Part shown: positions 33,061 to 41,253 of the stretch, in pieces
Layout: every line of letters begins with the position of its first letter
Position numbering within the stretch: the first letter of the stretch is position 1
Assembly: GCF_005222205.1 (NCBI RefSeq)
Contig: NZ_CP032349.1
Location: 558,001 to 622,000, forward strand
Origin: Azospirillum brasilense
GTDB lineage: Bacteria; Pseudomonadota; Alphaproteobacteria; Azospirillales; Azospirillaceae
Reading direction: 5' to 3'
DNA length: 64,000 nt
Position numbers and translations under genes: made by a program
Notes under the pieces: generated by a model
Databases searched by the model: none
What the model was told of the DNA's origin: nothing
The model's input: the letters and a program-made list of their open reading frames with translations, nothing else

Positions 33061-33156
33061 GCCGTCCTCCCCCGCGCCTTCGTTTGTCGAAAAAGTACAA
33101 TTTTCCTTCCGCTTCGTCCATTCCGCGGCAAGGGCGAACCCGTCTAGGATGCAATT

Positions 33157-33179
33157 GTTCGCGACCTGAACGGTTCGCG
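33157..33179. promoter_or_regulatory. Direct repeat GTTCGCG in the AraC-P450 divergent region
   Basis: GTTCGCG occurs at 33157-33163 and 33173-33179, a 16-nt period, 65-87 nt upstream of the P450 start. AraC proteins commonly bind tandem direct half-sites, so this is a candidate site for the PobR-like protein. Confidence 0.35.
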
Positions 33180-33243
33180 TCAATCCAAACCAAAAACCGC
33201 CAATTGGCCGCCCGCCGCCGCGGGTGTCGGAGGAGTGCGCCCG

Positions 33244-34407
33244 ATGTTTCGCTTCGATCCCTACTCACCGGCCGTCGATGCCGACCCGTTTCCTTTCTAC
33301 AAGACCTTGCGTGACGAGCATCCCTGCTTCTGGAGCGAGGAGGCCAACATGTGGGTGCTGTCGCGCTACGACGACATCGTCACCGCGCTGAACGACTGGG
33401 AAACCTATTCTTCGGCCAAGGGCAACCTGATGGACGAGATGCCCAACCGCGCCGGCAACACGCTGGGCACCACCGATCCGCCCCGCCACGACCGCCTGCG
33501 CAGCATCGTCCAGTTCGCCTTCACCAAGAAGGCGGTGGAGGGGCTGACCGAGCCGGTGCGCGCCTCGGCCAACCGGGCGCTCGACGCCGTACAGGGGGAG
33601 AAGACCTTCGACTTCGTCAGCGACGTTTCCAGCAAGGTCACGGTGGACGTGCTGTTCGGCCTGTTCAACCTGCCGCGCGAGAACGAGCGGATGGTGCGCG
33701 ACAAGGCCGTGCTGATGGTGCAGTCCGATCCCCGCACCCGGCAGAAGGGGCCGGAGCATCTGGCCGCCTTCCAGTGGATGAGCGAATACGCCAAGGAGTT
33801 GGTGGAGCTGCGCAAGCGCGAACCCGGCGACGACCTGATCACCGCCCTGATCCAGGCCGAGGTCGCCGGCGAGAAGCTGGCCGACCGCGAGGTGCAGATG
33901 ACCATCACCACGCTGATCATGGCCGGCATCGAATCCCTGTCGGGCTTCCTCGCGATGTTCGCCCTGAACCTCGCCGACCACGCCGACGCGCGCCGCCGGC
34001 TCGCCGCCAACCCGGCGCTGATCCCCGACGCCATCGAGGAATCGCTGCGCTTCAACACCTCGGCCCAGCGCTTCCGCCGCTGTGTGCAGAAGGACGTCGA
34101 ACTGCACGGCCAGACGATGCGCGCCGGCGATTTCGTCTGCCTCGCCTACGGATCGGGGAACCGCGACGAGCGGCGCTTCGCCAACGCGCATCTCTACGAC
34201 ATCGACCGCAAGCCGAAGGGGCATCTGGGATTCGGCGGCGGCGTCCACGCCTGCCTCGGCACCGCCTTCGCCCGTCTGGCCGCCCGCGTCGCCTGCGAGG
34301 AGTTCCTGAAGCGCGTGCCGGAGTTCGTCCGCGTGCAGGACCAGCTGCCCTGGATGCCCTCCACCACCTTCCGCAGCCCGACCCGCCTCGAACTGGCGGT
34401 CGGCTGA
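33244..34407 (+). CDS. Cytochrome P450 (bacterial class I)
   Basis: Soluble haem monooxygenase (387 aa) fed by the ferredoxin and reductase encoded next. The haem-thiolate loop is [11 protein letters not shown] with Cys337; ExxR of the K helix is E266-R269; the C-helix segment [10 protein letters not shown] is intact. The I-helix, usually A-G-x-D/E-T, reads AGIES at 227-231: the conserved Thr is Ser. A GGAGGAG site lies 9 nt before the ATG at 33244. Located between PobR-like and LigAB genes, it probably hydroxylates or O-demethylates a benzoate (for example a methoxybenzoate) to 4-hydroxybenzoate or PCA. General layout resembles CYP199-type benzoate demethylases, but family membership is not established. 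Confidence 0.92.
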   Translation: MFRFDPYSPAVDADPFPFYKTLRDEHPCFWSEEANMWVLSRYDDIVTALNDWETYSSAKGNLMDEMPNRAGNTLGTTDPPRHDRLRSIVQFAFTKKAVEGLTEPVRASANRALDAVQGEKTFDFVSDVSSKVTVDVLFGLFNLPRENERMVRDKAVLMVQSDPRTRQKGPEHLAAFQWMSEYAKELVELRKREPGDDLITALIQAEVAGEKLADREVQMTITTLIMAGIESLSGFLAMFALNLADHADARRRLAANPALIPDAIEESLRFNTSAQRFRRCVQKDVELHGQTMRAGDFVCLAYGSGNRDERRFANAHLYDIDRKPKGHLGFGGGVHACLGTAFARLAARVACEEFLKRVPEFVRVQDQLPWMPSTTFRSPTRLELAVG

Positions 34408-34420
34408 TCGCGGGGACGAC

Positions 34421-34450
34421 GGCGCGGCCGGGGGAGGCTCCGGCCGCGCC
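34421..34450 (+). other. Intercistronic hairpin between P450 and ferredoxin genes
   Basis: GGCGCGGCCGG (34421-34431) pairs exactly with CCGGCCGCGCC (34440-34450) around an 8-nt loop. No T-run follows, so it more likely protects the P450 message or attenuates the downstream genes than fully terminates. Confidence 0.5.
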
Positions 34451-34454
34451 AGGA

Positions 34455-34486
34455 CGCAGAACACGGTTTTCGCAGAACACGGTTTT
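34455..34486. repeat. 16-bp perfect tandem duplication before the ferredoxin gene
   Basis: CGCAGAACACGGTTTT occurs twice head-to-tail, ending 18 nt before the ferredoxin ATG and just upstream of its AAAGGAAG ribosome site. It is one of several short tandem duplications near gene boundaries in this window. Confidence 0.85.
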
Positions 34487-34504
34487 CCAAAGGAAGTTTC
34501 GGTC

Positions 34505-34828
34505 ATGGCGAAGGTCACCTTCATCGAGCACGACGGCCTGGAGCAGGTCGTGGACATCCCGACGGGCTGGACCCTGATGCAGGGCGCGGTGCAAAGCGGC
34601 GTCGCCGGCATCGAGGGCGAGTGCGGAGGCTCGTGCGCCTGCGCGACCTGCCACTGCTACGTGGACGAGGCGGTTGTCGACACACTGCCGCCGCCCAGCG
34701 AGACGGAGGAGGAGATGCTCGGCTGCACGGCGTCGGAGCGCCGCAGCAACAGCCGCCTGTCCTGCCAGATCCGGGTGAGCGACGCGCTGGACGGCATCGT
34801 GGTGCGCCTGCCGGAGGCCCAGAGCTGA
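34505..34828 (+). CDS. [2Fe-2S] ferredoxin, putidaredoxin/adrenodoxin type
   Basis: Electron carrier of 107 aa passing electrons from the FAD reductase to the P450. Cluster ligands fit C40-x5-C46-x2-C49-x37-C87, the vertebrate/putidaredoxin-type pattern. Extra Cys at 44, 51 and 74 are not expected ligands. The ATG at 34505 has an AAGGAAG site. Its TGA overlaps the reductase start as TGATG, so the two redox partners are translationally coupled. A hairpin and a tandem repeat lie between it and the P450 gene. Confidence 0.93.
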   Translation: MAKVTFIEHDGLEQVVDIPTGWTLMQGAVQSGVAGIEGECGGSCACATCHCYVDEAVVDTLPPPSETEEEMLGCTASERRSNSRLSCQIRVSDALDGIVVRLPEAQS

Positions 34829-36063
34829 TGGGCGGCCCGGCGCAAGCAAACGCGGGAATGATCATCGTCGGGGCGGGGCAGGGCGGCTTGCAGGTCGCCG
34901 AATCCCTGCGCGCCGAGGGCTATGACGGTCCCATCACGCTGATCGGGGAGGAGGCTTCGGCCCCCTATCACCGCCCGCCGCTGTCCAAGGCGATTCTCGC
35001 CGGCACGATGGAGGAGGCGCAGCTCGCCATCCGCGGCGCCGAGTTTTTCGAGCGGCAGAGGATCGCCCTGCTCACCGGAACGCGCGTCGCTGCCATCGAC
35101 CGCTCCGCCCGGCAAGTCAGTCTGGAGGACGGGCGGCGCCTGGACTATCGCGGGCTGGCGCTCGCCACGGGCGCGCGGGTGCGCCGTCTGCCGATCACCG
35201 GCGATGGACTGGACGGCGTCTTGGGCCTGCGGTCGCTGGACGACGCGCGGCGGATTCGCGCGGCGCTCGACCGGGCGGCGCGGGTGGTGGTGATCGGCGG
35301 CGGCTACATCGGGCTGGAGGTCGCGGCGGCGGCGCGCAAGCGCGGCCTGGAGGTGACCATCCTGGAGGCGGCTGAGCGTCTGCTCGCCCGCTCGGCGACG
35401 CCGTTCCTGGCGGGCTTCTACGCCGACCTCCACCGCGGGCAGGGCGTGACGGTCGAGCTGGGGGCCAAGGTGGTCGGGCTGGACGGGCAGGGGGGCCGCG
35501 TCACCGCCGTGCGCACCGCCGACGGGCGCTCGCATCCGGCGGATCTGGTGGTGGTCGGCGTCGGAATCGTCCCAGACACTGCGCTGGCCGAAGGCTGCGG
35601 GCTGGCGTGCGACGGCGGCGTCCTGGTGGACGATTGCGGCCGCACCGACGATCCGGCCATCGTCGCGGTCGGCGACTGCACGGCCCGGCGCACCGGCACG
35701 GGAACCCTGCTGCGGCTGGAGTCGGTGCAGAACGCCGTCGAGCAGGGGAAGTCGGCCGCCGCCGCGCTGCTGGGGCGGGAGCGTCCCTTCACGGCGGCGC
35801 CCTGGTTCTGGTCCGATCAGTATGACGTGAAGCTGCAGATCGTCGGCCTGTCCGCCGATCACGACCGGATGGTGCTGCGCGGCTCGTTGGAGGACCGCCG
35901 CTTCTCGGCCTTCCATTTCCGTGAGGGCGCCCTCGTCGCCATCGACTCCGTCAACCGCCCGGCGGACCATATGGTCGGCCGCAAGCTGCTGGACCGCAAG
36001 GCCGCCCTGACGCCCGATCAGGCTGCCGACGAGACCTTCCCGCTGGCCTCCCTGACGCGCTGA
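34828..36063 (+). CDS. FAD-dependent ferredoxin reductase
   Basis: NAD(P)H:ferredoxin oxidoreductase (411 aa) of the putidaredoxin-reductase/BphA4 family. An FAD-binding G-A-G-Q-G-G is near residues 15-20, P-Y-x-R-P-P-L-S-K follows, a second G-G-G-Y-I-G for NAD(P)H lies near residue 155, and I-V-A-V-G-D-C binds the flavin near 290. The C-terminal reductase domain is complete, including the WFWSDQYD segment typical of the family. It completes the three-component P450 system. Stop is followed by two strong hairpins before the convergent ligB gene. Confidence 0.93.
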   Translation: MGGPAQANAGMIIVGAGQGGLQVAESLRAEGYDGPITLIGEEASAPYHRPPLSKAILAGTMEEAQLAIRGAEFFERQRIALLTGTRVAAIDRSARQVSLEDGRRLDYRGLALATGARVRRLPITGDGLDGVLGLRSLDDARRIRAALDRAARVVVIGGGYIGLEVAAAARKRGLEVTILEAAERLLARSATPFLAGFYADLHRGQGVTVELGAKVVGLDGQGGRVTAVRTADGRSHPADLVVVGVGIVPDTALAEGCGLACDGGVLVDDCGRTDDPAIVAVGDCTARRTGTGTLLRLESVQNAVEQGKSAAAALLGRERPFTAAPWFWSDQYDVKLQIVGLSADHDRMVLRGSLEDRRFSAFHFREGALVAIDSVNRPADHMVGRKLLDRKAALTPDQAADETFPLASLTR

Positions 36064-36087
36064 CTGCCGGACCGCGAAACAAGTGAA

Positions 36088-36162
36088 GCCGGTGCAGCGC
36101 GCGCTGCACCGGCCTTGCGCTTATGACCCCCGTCCGCCGGGGAACGCGGCGGCGGACGGGGG
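36088..36162. terminator. Two strong hairpins between convergent operons
   Basis: A 26-nt perfect palindrome (arms GCCGGTGCAGCGC, 36088-36100 and 36101-36113) is followed by a 12-bp stem CCCCCGTCCGCC/GGCGGACGGGGG (36127-36138, 36151-36162). Neither has a good T-tract, but their place between the reductase stop (36063) and ligB stop (36185) supports a bidirectional termination zone. Confidence 0.6.
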
Positions 36163-36184
36163 GCAACGGCGGCGGGGGCCCCGA

Positions 36185-37027
36185 TCAGGCCGCGCTCTCC
36201 AGGACCAGCAGGCCGGCCCCGGTGTTGGAGATCGGGATGTGGTAGTTGCTGTGGATCTTCGAGACCTTCCGGCCCAGCGCGCCGCGCATGATCAGCCAGA
36301 GGATCAGCTCCGCCCCCTGGGCGCCGGCCAGCCGGACCAGATCGTGGATGGAGTATTTCGCCAGCGCCTCCGGCTCGTCGACGATCTTCTCAAGGCACAT
36401 CAGGTCGAAGTCCTTGTTGATGAAGCCCGCCCGCTCGCCGTCGAGCTGGTGCGACAGGCCGCCGGTGCCCAGCACGACCACCTTCAGGTCCTTGGGGTAG
36501 GACGCCACCGCGCGGCCGATGGCCTCGCCCAGCTTCAGGCAGCGCGCCGGGGTCGGCAGCGGGTGCTGCACCGTGTTGACCGCCACCGGGATGGTGCGGA
36601 CCGGACGCTGGGTCTGGTCGGGCCACAGCAGGGCCATCGGCACGGTGAAGCCGTGGTCCACCGCCATCTCCTGGCAGGAGCAGATGTCGAACTCGTCGTT
36701 CACCAGCGATTCGATGATGTGCCAGGACAGCTCCGGATCGCCGGGGTAGGGCGGCAACGGCTTCAGGCCCCAGCCTTCGTCCTTGTTCTGGTACTCGGGG
36801 GCGGCGCCGATGGAGAAGGTCGGCATCTTGTCGAGGAAGAAGTTCAGCCCGTGGTCGTTGTAGACCACGATCGCCACGTCCGGCTTGACCTCGGCCAGCC
36901 AGTCGCGCGCCTTGGGATAGCCGTCGAAGAACGGCTTCCAATAGGGGTCCTCGAACAGCTCGTTGGCGATGGCGTTGCCGATCGCGGGAATGTGGGAGGT
37001 GGTGACGCCACCGACGATCTTGGCCAT
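36185..37027 (-). CDS. ligB: Protocatechuate 4,5-dioxygenase beta (catalytic) subunit
   Basis: Fe(II) extradiol ring-cleavage subunit (280 aa) that opens PCA between C4 and C5 to 4-carboxy-2-hydroxymuconate-6-semialdehyde. Iron ligands by family comparison are H12 (TTSHIP), H59 (YNDHG) and E240 (GAELILW), with the acid-base His at H195 (SHQLDGE); all are present. Full family length. It follows ligA by 4 nt. It is last in the operon galB-ligK-galD-ligI-ligA-ligB transcribed leftward from the 40780-41253 region, and converges on the P450 operon. Gallate dioxygenases are single-chain fusions, so the separate subunits favour PCA as substrate. Confidence 0.97.
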   Translation of the reverse strand: MAKIVGGVTTSHIPAIGNAIANELFEDPYWKPFFDGYPKARDWLAEVKPDVAIVVYNDHGLNFFLDKMPTFSIGAAPEYQNKDEGWGLKPLPPYPGDPELSWHIIESLVNDEFDICSCQEMAVDHGFTVPMALLWPDQTQRPVRTIPVAVNTVQHPLPTPARCLKLGEAIGRAVASYPKDLKVVVLGTGGLSHQLDGERAGFINKDFDLMCLEKIVDEPEALAKYSIHDLVRLAGAQGAELILWLIMRGALGRKVSKIHSNYHIPISNTGAGLLVLESAA

Positions 37028-37031
37028 GGTT

Positions 37032-37379
37032 TCAGTTCCCCGCCGCCTTGAGCTTCGCCTTGAATTCCTCGACCGTCATGCCGGTCTGCTGCGCGCCGAT
37101 GTCCTGGACGTTCAGGCCGAGCATGCCGATGAACTTGGCGAGGTAGTAGATGTTGCCGCCGGCTGCGAGCAGGGCCAGCGCGTTGCGCTCCTTGATCGCC
37201 GTCTTCTGCTCCTCGGTCAGGCCGAACTTGGCGCAGTAGGCGTCCTCGTCGGCCAGGAACTCCTGCCGGGCCGCCGCCTCGTTGAACGAGTAGCACATCT
37301 TGTTGAGCGGATAGCCCTTCATGGCCATCCGGCCGTCGAAGATGGTGGTGCCGGGGATCGGCTCGTGGGGTGCGGTCAC
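37032..37379 (-). CDS. ligA: Protocatechuate 4,5-dioxygenase alpha subunit
   Basis: Small helical subunit (115 aa) that caps the active site of LigB in the alpha2beta2 dioxygenase. Typical segments are YPLNKMCYSFN, REEF-like RQEFLADEDAYCAKFGLTEEQ and NIYYLAKFIGMLG. The GTG start (complement of 37377-37379) is chosen because AAGGAGG lies 9 nt upstream and the frame before it has no family similarity. It is somewhat shorter than the Sphingobium protein (139 aa) but covers the whole LigA domain. Four nt separate it from ligB. Confidence 0.96.
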   Translation of the reverse strand: MTAPHEPIPGTTIFDGRMAMKGYPLNKMCYSFNEAAARQEFLADEDAYCAKFGLTEEQKTAIKERNALALLAAGGNIYYLAKFIGMLGLNVQDIGAQQTGMTVEEFKAKLKAAGN

Positions 37380-37420
37380 GGGTGTTTCCTCCTTTTCGTT
37401 TCTGTCGCTCGTTTTTGGGC

Positions 37421-38296
37421 TTATTCGGACCAGTAAAGCCGCATCGGGTTGTCGACGAGAAGCGCCGTCCGCTTGGCCTCGTCGGTGGCGATGCGGGGGA
37501 TGACGTCGACCAGATGCCCGTCGTCGGGCATGTGCGAGGTCATGTTCGGGTGCGGCCAGTCGGTGCCCCACAGCACGCGGTCGGTGAAGCGGTCGACCAG
37601 CAGGCGGGCGAAGGGAACCACGTCGTCGTAGGACGGCGGACCCTGGACGCTCAGCCGCTCGGGGCAGCTCACCTTGCTCCAGACCTTCGGGTTCTCGGCC
37701 ATCAGGGCGACGAATTTCTGAAACTGCGGGTGGTCCACGCCCTTGGCGATGTCCGGGCGGCCCATATGGTCCACGACGATGGTGGTGGGCAGCTCGCGCA
37801 GGAAGGGCGTGAGGTCGTCCAGGTCCGGCGCCTCGAAATAGACCACGATGTGCCAGCCGAACCTGGCGATCTTGTCGGCGATGCCGAGGAAGACCTCCTT
37901 GGGCGTGGCGTCCACCAGACGCTTGACGAAGTTGAAGCGCACGCCACGCACCCCGGCCTCGTGCAGTTCGGCCAGTTCGCCCTCGGTGATCGCGGGGCCG
38001 ACGGAGGCGACGCCGCGCGCCAGCCCGTTGGAGGCCTTCAGCGCGTCGACCAGCGCCCGGTTGTCCTTGCCGTGGCAGGTCGCCTGGACGATGACGTTGC
38101 GCGCGAAGCCCAGATCGTCGCGCAGGGCGAACAGTTTTTCCTTCGGCGCGTCGCAGGGGGTGTATTTGCGCTCCGGCGCGTAGGGGAAGCGGTCGGCCGG
38201 GCCGAAGACGTGGCAGTGGGCGTCCACCGCGCCGGGCGGCGGCGTGTAGGCCGGCTTGCTCGGGTTGGGGTGGAAGGGACGGTAGTCGGCGTCCAT
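37421..38296 (-). CDS. ligI: 2-Pyrone-4,6-dicarboxylate (PDC) hydrolase
   Basis: Amidohydrolase-superfamily lactonase (291 aa) that opens PDC to 4-oxalomesaconate in the cytoplasm, unusual in needing no metal (family knowledge). Landmarks: DAHCHVFGP near residue 25, DHMGRP near 175, and GTDWPHPN near 245 with the general-base Asp. It is placed between galD and ligA in the PCA operon, with 41- and 26-nt gaps, exactly where LigC product chemistry requires it. An alternative name as a generic amidohydrolase is unlikely in this context. Confidence 0.95.
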   Translation of the reverse strand: MDADYRPFHPNPSKPAYTPPPGAVDAHCHVFGPADRFPYAPERKYTPCDAPKEKLFALRDDLGFARNVIVQATCHGKDNRALVDALKASNGLARGVASVGPAITEGELAELHEAGVRGVRFNFVKRLVDATPKEVFLGIADKIARFGWHIVVYFEAPDLDDLTPFLRELPTTIVVDHMGRPDIAKGVDHPQFQKFVALMAENPKVWSKVSCPERLSVQGPPSYDDVVPFARLLVDRFTDRVLWGTDWPHPNMTSHMPDDGHLVDVIPRIATDEAKRTALLVDNPMRLYWSE

Positions 38297-38322
38297 GGGA
38301 AGGCTCCCTTCGGGGAAAAAGG

Positions 38323-39381
38323 TCAGTCGGCGTAGACGGTGCCGTCGAACAGCTTGCGGGCGGTGCGCAGCAGGGCGGCGCGGGTCACCGTTCCGGCCTC
38401 GTCCAGGTCGAGGACCACGGTCATCTCGCCGGTCGGGTGCTCGACGCTCAGCGTCCGGGTGGCGCCGTCGGGGACCACGGCGAGCGACGCGGCCGGGGAG
38501 CCCTCCAGCGCGCAGGCGGTGGCGACGCTGACCGCGCCGAGCACGCCGATGGAGGCGTGGCAGCGGTGCGGGATGAAGGTCCGGGTGGACACCGCCCCGC
38601 CGTTGGCCGGCGCGCTGACCAGGGTCATCTTCGGCACCGACTTGTCCGTCACGTCGCCCAGGTTCATCCGCGGCCCGGCCTGCAGCCGGATCGATTCCAG
38701 CCGCGCCTTCAACGCCGTGTCGGCGTCGAGATCGTCCCGCGTCTCGTCGCCGCGCACCCCGAGGTCGGCGGCGCGCAGCACCACCACCGGCATGCCGTTG
38801 TCGATGCAGGTGACCGGAACGCCGTCGATGACGTCCACGACGTTGCCCGTCGGCAGCAGCGCCCCGCAGGAGGAGCCGGCGGTGTCGCGGAACTCGATGG
38901 GAATCGCCGCCGCCGTGCCGGGCACGCCGTCGATGCGCGCCTCGCCCCGGTAGGTCACCGCCCCGCCCGGCGTCGGCACGGCCGCCACCGCCACCTGCCC
39001 GGTGTTCTCCATGTGGATGGTCACCGGCGTCACCCCGTCGCGGGCGGGGACGAGGCTGCGCTCGATGGCGAAGGGGCCGACGCCGGCCAGGATGTTGCCG
39101 CAGTTCTGCGCGTCGGTGACGATGGCCTTGTCCACGAACACCTGAAGGAACAGGTAGTCCACGTCCACGCCCGGCCGCTCCGACCGGCGCACCACCGCCA
39201 CCTTGGAGGTCAGCGGATCGGCGCCGCCCATCCCGTCGATCTGGCGCGGGTCGGGCGAGCCCATCATCCGCAGCAGGAAGGCGTCGCGCGCCGCCGTGCC
39301 GGACGGCAGGTCGTCGGCCAGGAAATACCCGCCCTTGGAGGTCCCACCGCGCATCCAGAGGCAGCGCACGCCGTCAGACAT
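38323..39381 (-). CDS. galD: 4-Oxalomesaconate tautomerase (PrpF/GalD family)
   Basis: PrpF-fold isomerase of 352 aa that converts the keto and enol forms of 4-oxalomesaconate so that the hydratase can act (GalD in Pseudomonas; LigU is the related Sphingobium isomerase). Seen: [10 protein letters not shown] at the N-terminus, [13 protein letters not shown] around residue 95 with the catalytic Cys, and the two-fold PrpF domain length. Its ATG overlaps the ligK stop by 8 nt. Pathway position between hydratase/aldolase and PDC hydrolase supports the call; a strict choice between GalD and LigU activity is not possible by eye. Confidence 0.92.
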   Translation of the reverse strand: MSDGVRCLWMRGGTSKGGYFLADDLPSGTAARDAFLLRMMGSPDPRQIDGMGGADPLTSKVAVVRRSERPGVDVDYLFLQVFVDKAIVTDAQNCGNILAGVGPFAIERSLVPARDGVTPVTIHMENTGQVAVAAVPTPGGAVTYRGEARIDGVPGTAAAIPIEFRDTAGSSCGALLPTGNVVDVIDGVPVTCIDNGMPVVVLRAADLGVRGDETRDDLDADTALKARLESIRLQAGPRMNLGDVTDKSVPKMTLVSAPANGGAVSTRTFIPHRCHASIGVLGAVSVATACALEGSPAASLAVVPDGATRTLSVEHPTGEMTVVLDLDEAGTVTRAALLRTARKLFDGTVYAD

Positions 39382-40045
39382 AGCGCAGCCCCTTCGCGGC
39401 GAGCGGGCCGCGCATGCCGTAGATGTCGAGGCCGAGTTCGCCGGCGGCCAGCCGCGCCCGCTTCTCCTCCTCCTTCGCCAGCCGGTCCTGCGCCTTCGCC
39501 AGCACGTCGGTGGCCTCCTCGCGGCGGACCACGCAGACGCCGTCGTCGTCCGCGACGATCACGTCGCCGGGATTCACCAGCGCGCCCGCGCAGACCACCG
39601 GCCGGTTGACCGAGCCCAGCGTCTCCTTCACCGTGCCCTGCGCGCAGACCGCGCGGGACCAGACCGGGAATCCCATGTCGGTCAGCGTCCGGACGTCGCG
39701 CACCCCGGCGTCGATGACCAGACCGGCGCAGCCGCGCGCCTTGGCCGAGGTCGCCAGCAGGTCGCCGAAATAGCCGGCGTCCGACGGCGAGGTGGTGGCG
39801 AGCACCAGAAGGTCGCCGGGCGTCACCTGCTCGATGGCGACGTGGAGCATCCAATTGTCGGCCGGCGGGGCCAGCACAGTCACCGCCGAGGCGGCGAGCT
39901 GGGCGCCGGGATAGATCGGGCGCAGGGCGGAGGCCAGCAGGCCCTTGCGGCCCTGCGCCTCGTGCACGGTGGCGACGCCGCATTCGGCCAGACCGGCAAT
40001 CACCGCCGGGTCGGCCCGCTCGATGGTTTGGACGACGACGTTCAT
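39374..40045 (-). CDS. ligK: 4-Carboxy-4-hydroxy-2-oxoadipate (CHA) aldolase / oxaloacetate decarboxylase
   Basis: RraA-like-fold class II aldolase (223 aa) performing the last step: CHA to pyruvate plus oxaloacetate. Seen: [14 protein letters not shown], the D-N-W-M-L-H-V-A segment, GDLLVL, the [10 protein letters not shown] metal/substrate motif near residue 112, and [11 protein letters not shown]. The start ATG (complement of 40043-40045) overlaps the galB TGA as TGATG; a GTG one codon earlier is possible. It is coupled at both ends within the PCA operon. Confidence 0.95.
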   Translation of the reverse strand: MNVVVQTIERADPAVIAGLAECGVATVHEAQGRKGLLASALRPIYPGAQLAASAVTVLAPPADNWMLHVAIEQVTPGDLLVLATTSPSDAGYFGDLLATSAKARGCAGLVIDAGVRDVRTLTDMGFPVWSRAVCAQGTVKETLGSVNRPVVCAGALVNPGDVIVADDDGVCVVRREEATDVLAKAQDRLAKEEEKRARLAAGELGLDIYGMRGPLAAKGLRYV

Positions 40046-40779
40046 CACAGCTCATCCACGGTGCGGGGGTAGACCGACTGGAAGCCTTCGGCGTAGCGGG
40101 CGTTGCGCCCGCCGGCCTGCCCGCCGGAGTTGCGGCGGAAGTGGTTGCCGCGGTTCTGCGCCAGGTTGGTGTAATAATCCCAGAGATGCTCCTGCCCGGC
40201 CATGCATTCGATGGCGGCGCGCTTGTTGTCCCACACCTCGGTGATGTCGAGGAAGACGTCCGGCTTCCAGCCCATCTGCTCGGTCTGGTGCGGCTCGAAC
40301 AGGTAGAGCTGCGGCGCGCCGAGCACCTTCTGGCCCGGATTGTGGCCCCAGGCCTGGGCGATCATCCGGCATTCCATCAGGATCTTGGTCGCGTAGGAAT
40401 GGTCGGTGTTGTAGGGATCGTAGTGAGAGTGGCTCATCAGGAAGGCCGGCTGCACCTTGCGGATCACGTCGACCAGACGGAACTTGGCCTCGCGGTCGAT
40501 CTCCAGCGGGTAGTCGCCGAGGTCGAAGAACTGGATGTCGTGGGCGTTCAGCGCCTTGGCGGCGGCCTCGGCCTCCTTGCGGCGCTCCGTCTTCACGTGG
40601 TCCAGCGTGCAGCCCTCCTGTTTCCACAGCTTGGCGGACTCGCCGCGCTCGCCGTAGGACAGGCAGACGATGGTGACCTCGTAACCCTTCTTCTGATGCA
40701 GCGCGATGGCGCCGCCGGCGCGCCACACGAAGTCCGCCGAGTGGGCGCTGAGCACCAGCGCTCTTTTGTTCTGTGCCAT
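40045..40779 (-). CDS. galB: 4-Oxalomesaconate hydratase, PIG-L/LmbE family (GalB type)
   Basis: Zinc-dependent hydratase (244 aa) adding water to 4-oxalomesaconate to give CHA. It is the GalB (PIG-L deacetylase fold) type, not the amidohydrolase-type LigJ. Candidate zinc ligands are H13 and D16 in SAHSADF and H127 in NTDHSYA. The ATG at 40777-40779 gives the usual compact N-terminus; a 22-codon upstream extension is rejected. It heads the six-gene operon galB-ligK-galD-ligI-ligA-ligB, facing ligC across a 474-nt regulatory region. Confidence 0.94.
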   Translation of the reverse strand: MAQNKRALVLSAHSADFVWRAGGAIALHQKKGYEVTIVCLSYGERGESAKLWKQEGCTLDHVKTERRKEAEAAAKALNAHDIQFFDLGDYPLEIDREAKFRLVDVIRKVQPAFLMSHSHYDPYNTDHSYATKILMECRMIAQAWGHNPGQKVLGAPQLYLFEPHQTEQMGWKPDVFLDITEVWDNKRAAIECMAGQEHLWDYYTNLAQNRGNHFRRNSGGQAGGRNARYAEGFQSVYPRTVDEL

Positions 40780-40871
40780 GAATGTCCGCTCCCCAGTGTG
40801 GGCAGTCCAAATCCGATGGCCCATCATCCGCCGGCCCGCCGGCAAATCCTATTTCGAACTCCCGTCAGGAT

Positions 40872-40890
40872 CATTTGGTTTTGCTATAGG
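40872..40890 (-). promoter_or_regulatory. T-N11-A motif, galB side
   Basis: CATTTGGTTTTGCTATAGG, 93 nt from the galB start. Its reverse complement fits TAT-N3-AAAA-N3-AATG exactly, as do 41101 and 43755 on the other strand. Candidate LysR site for the ring-cleavage operon. Confidence 0.5.
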
Positions 40891-41100
40891 TGCCTTTTTC
40901 GGCTGGGCCTCGCCATGGGGTGCCGGACGCGGGAAAGCCTCCCGGGGTTGGTACGAAGATGCCACGTAATGCGTAATCTCATGTCGAATCATGGCTATAC
41001 GACATACGGGGCTGTGCTCAAAGGTGCTCTGTTGCGCAATGGAAGAGCGGTCTCGGATCTGCTTCGATGATGCTCTTTCCACGTCATTCGACCCCGTTGC

Positions 41101-41117
41101 TATTCAAAAAACAAATG
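41101..41117 (+). promoter_or_regulatory. T-N11-A motif, ligC side
   Basis: TATTCAAAAAACAAATG, 137 nt upstream of ligC. It differs from the copy at 43755-43771 at one base in 17. Candidate LysR site. Confidence 0.5.
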
Positions 41118-41253
41118 GGTTCTTCGACGAACGAATTTCCCCGGCGGCCGGCGGGATGATACCCATTCGATCATGAGGGATTAAGGGCGAGGAGCCGGAC
41201 CCGCCGCTGCGGAGGGCTCCCAGCCCAGGCAAGGGATTTCGGGAGAGGACGCG

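Larger units (their letters stand above)
40780..41253. other. 474-nt divergent regulatory region between galB and ligC
   Basis: No convincing gene. It is clearly less GC-rich than its flanks, especially 40960-41120, and holds two inverse copies of the T-N11-A motif (40872-40890 and 41101-41117). A short frame around 40981 could encode ~29 residues but lacks a ribosome site. The size leaves room for two independent promoters and looping between the two motif copies. Confidence 0.6.

Noticed and set aside
33141-33152. CGTCTAGG-like stretch before the P450 considered as a third ECF promoter
   Set aside because: The -35 block of the two siderophore promoters is missing at the required spacing and the gene is not iron-related.
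40981-41070. Short frame (~29 residues) in the galB-ligC gap
   Set aside because: No ribosome site, no recognisable motif; noted only as a possible leader peptide.
41096-41117. A-rich stretch considered as an intrinsic terminator tail or insertion scar
   Set aside because: No hairpin next to it; it matches the regulatory motif at two other loci better.
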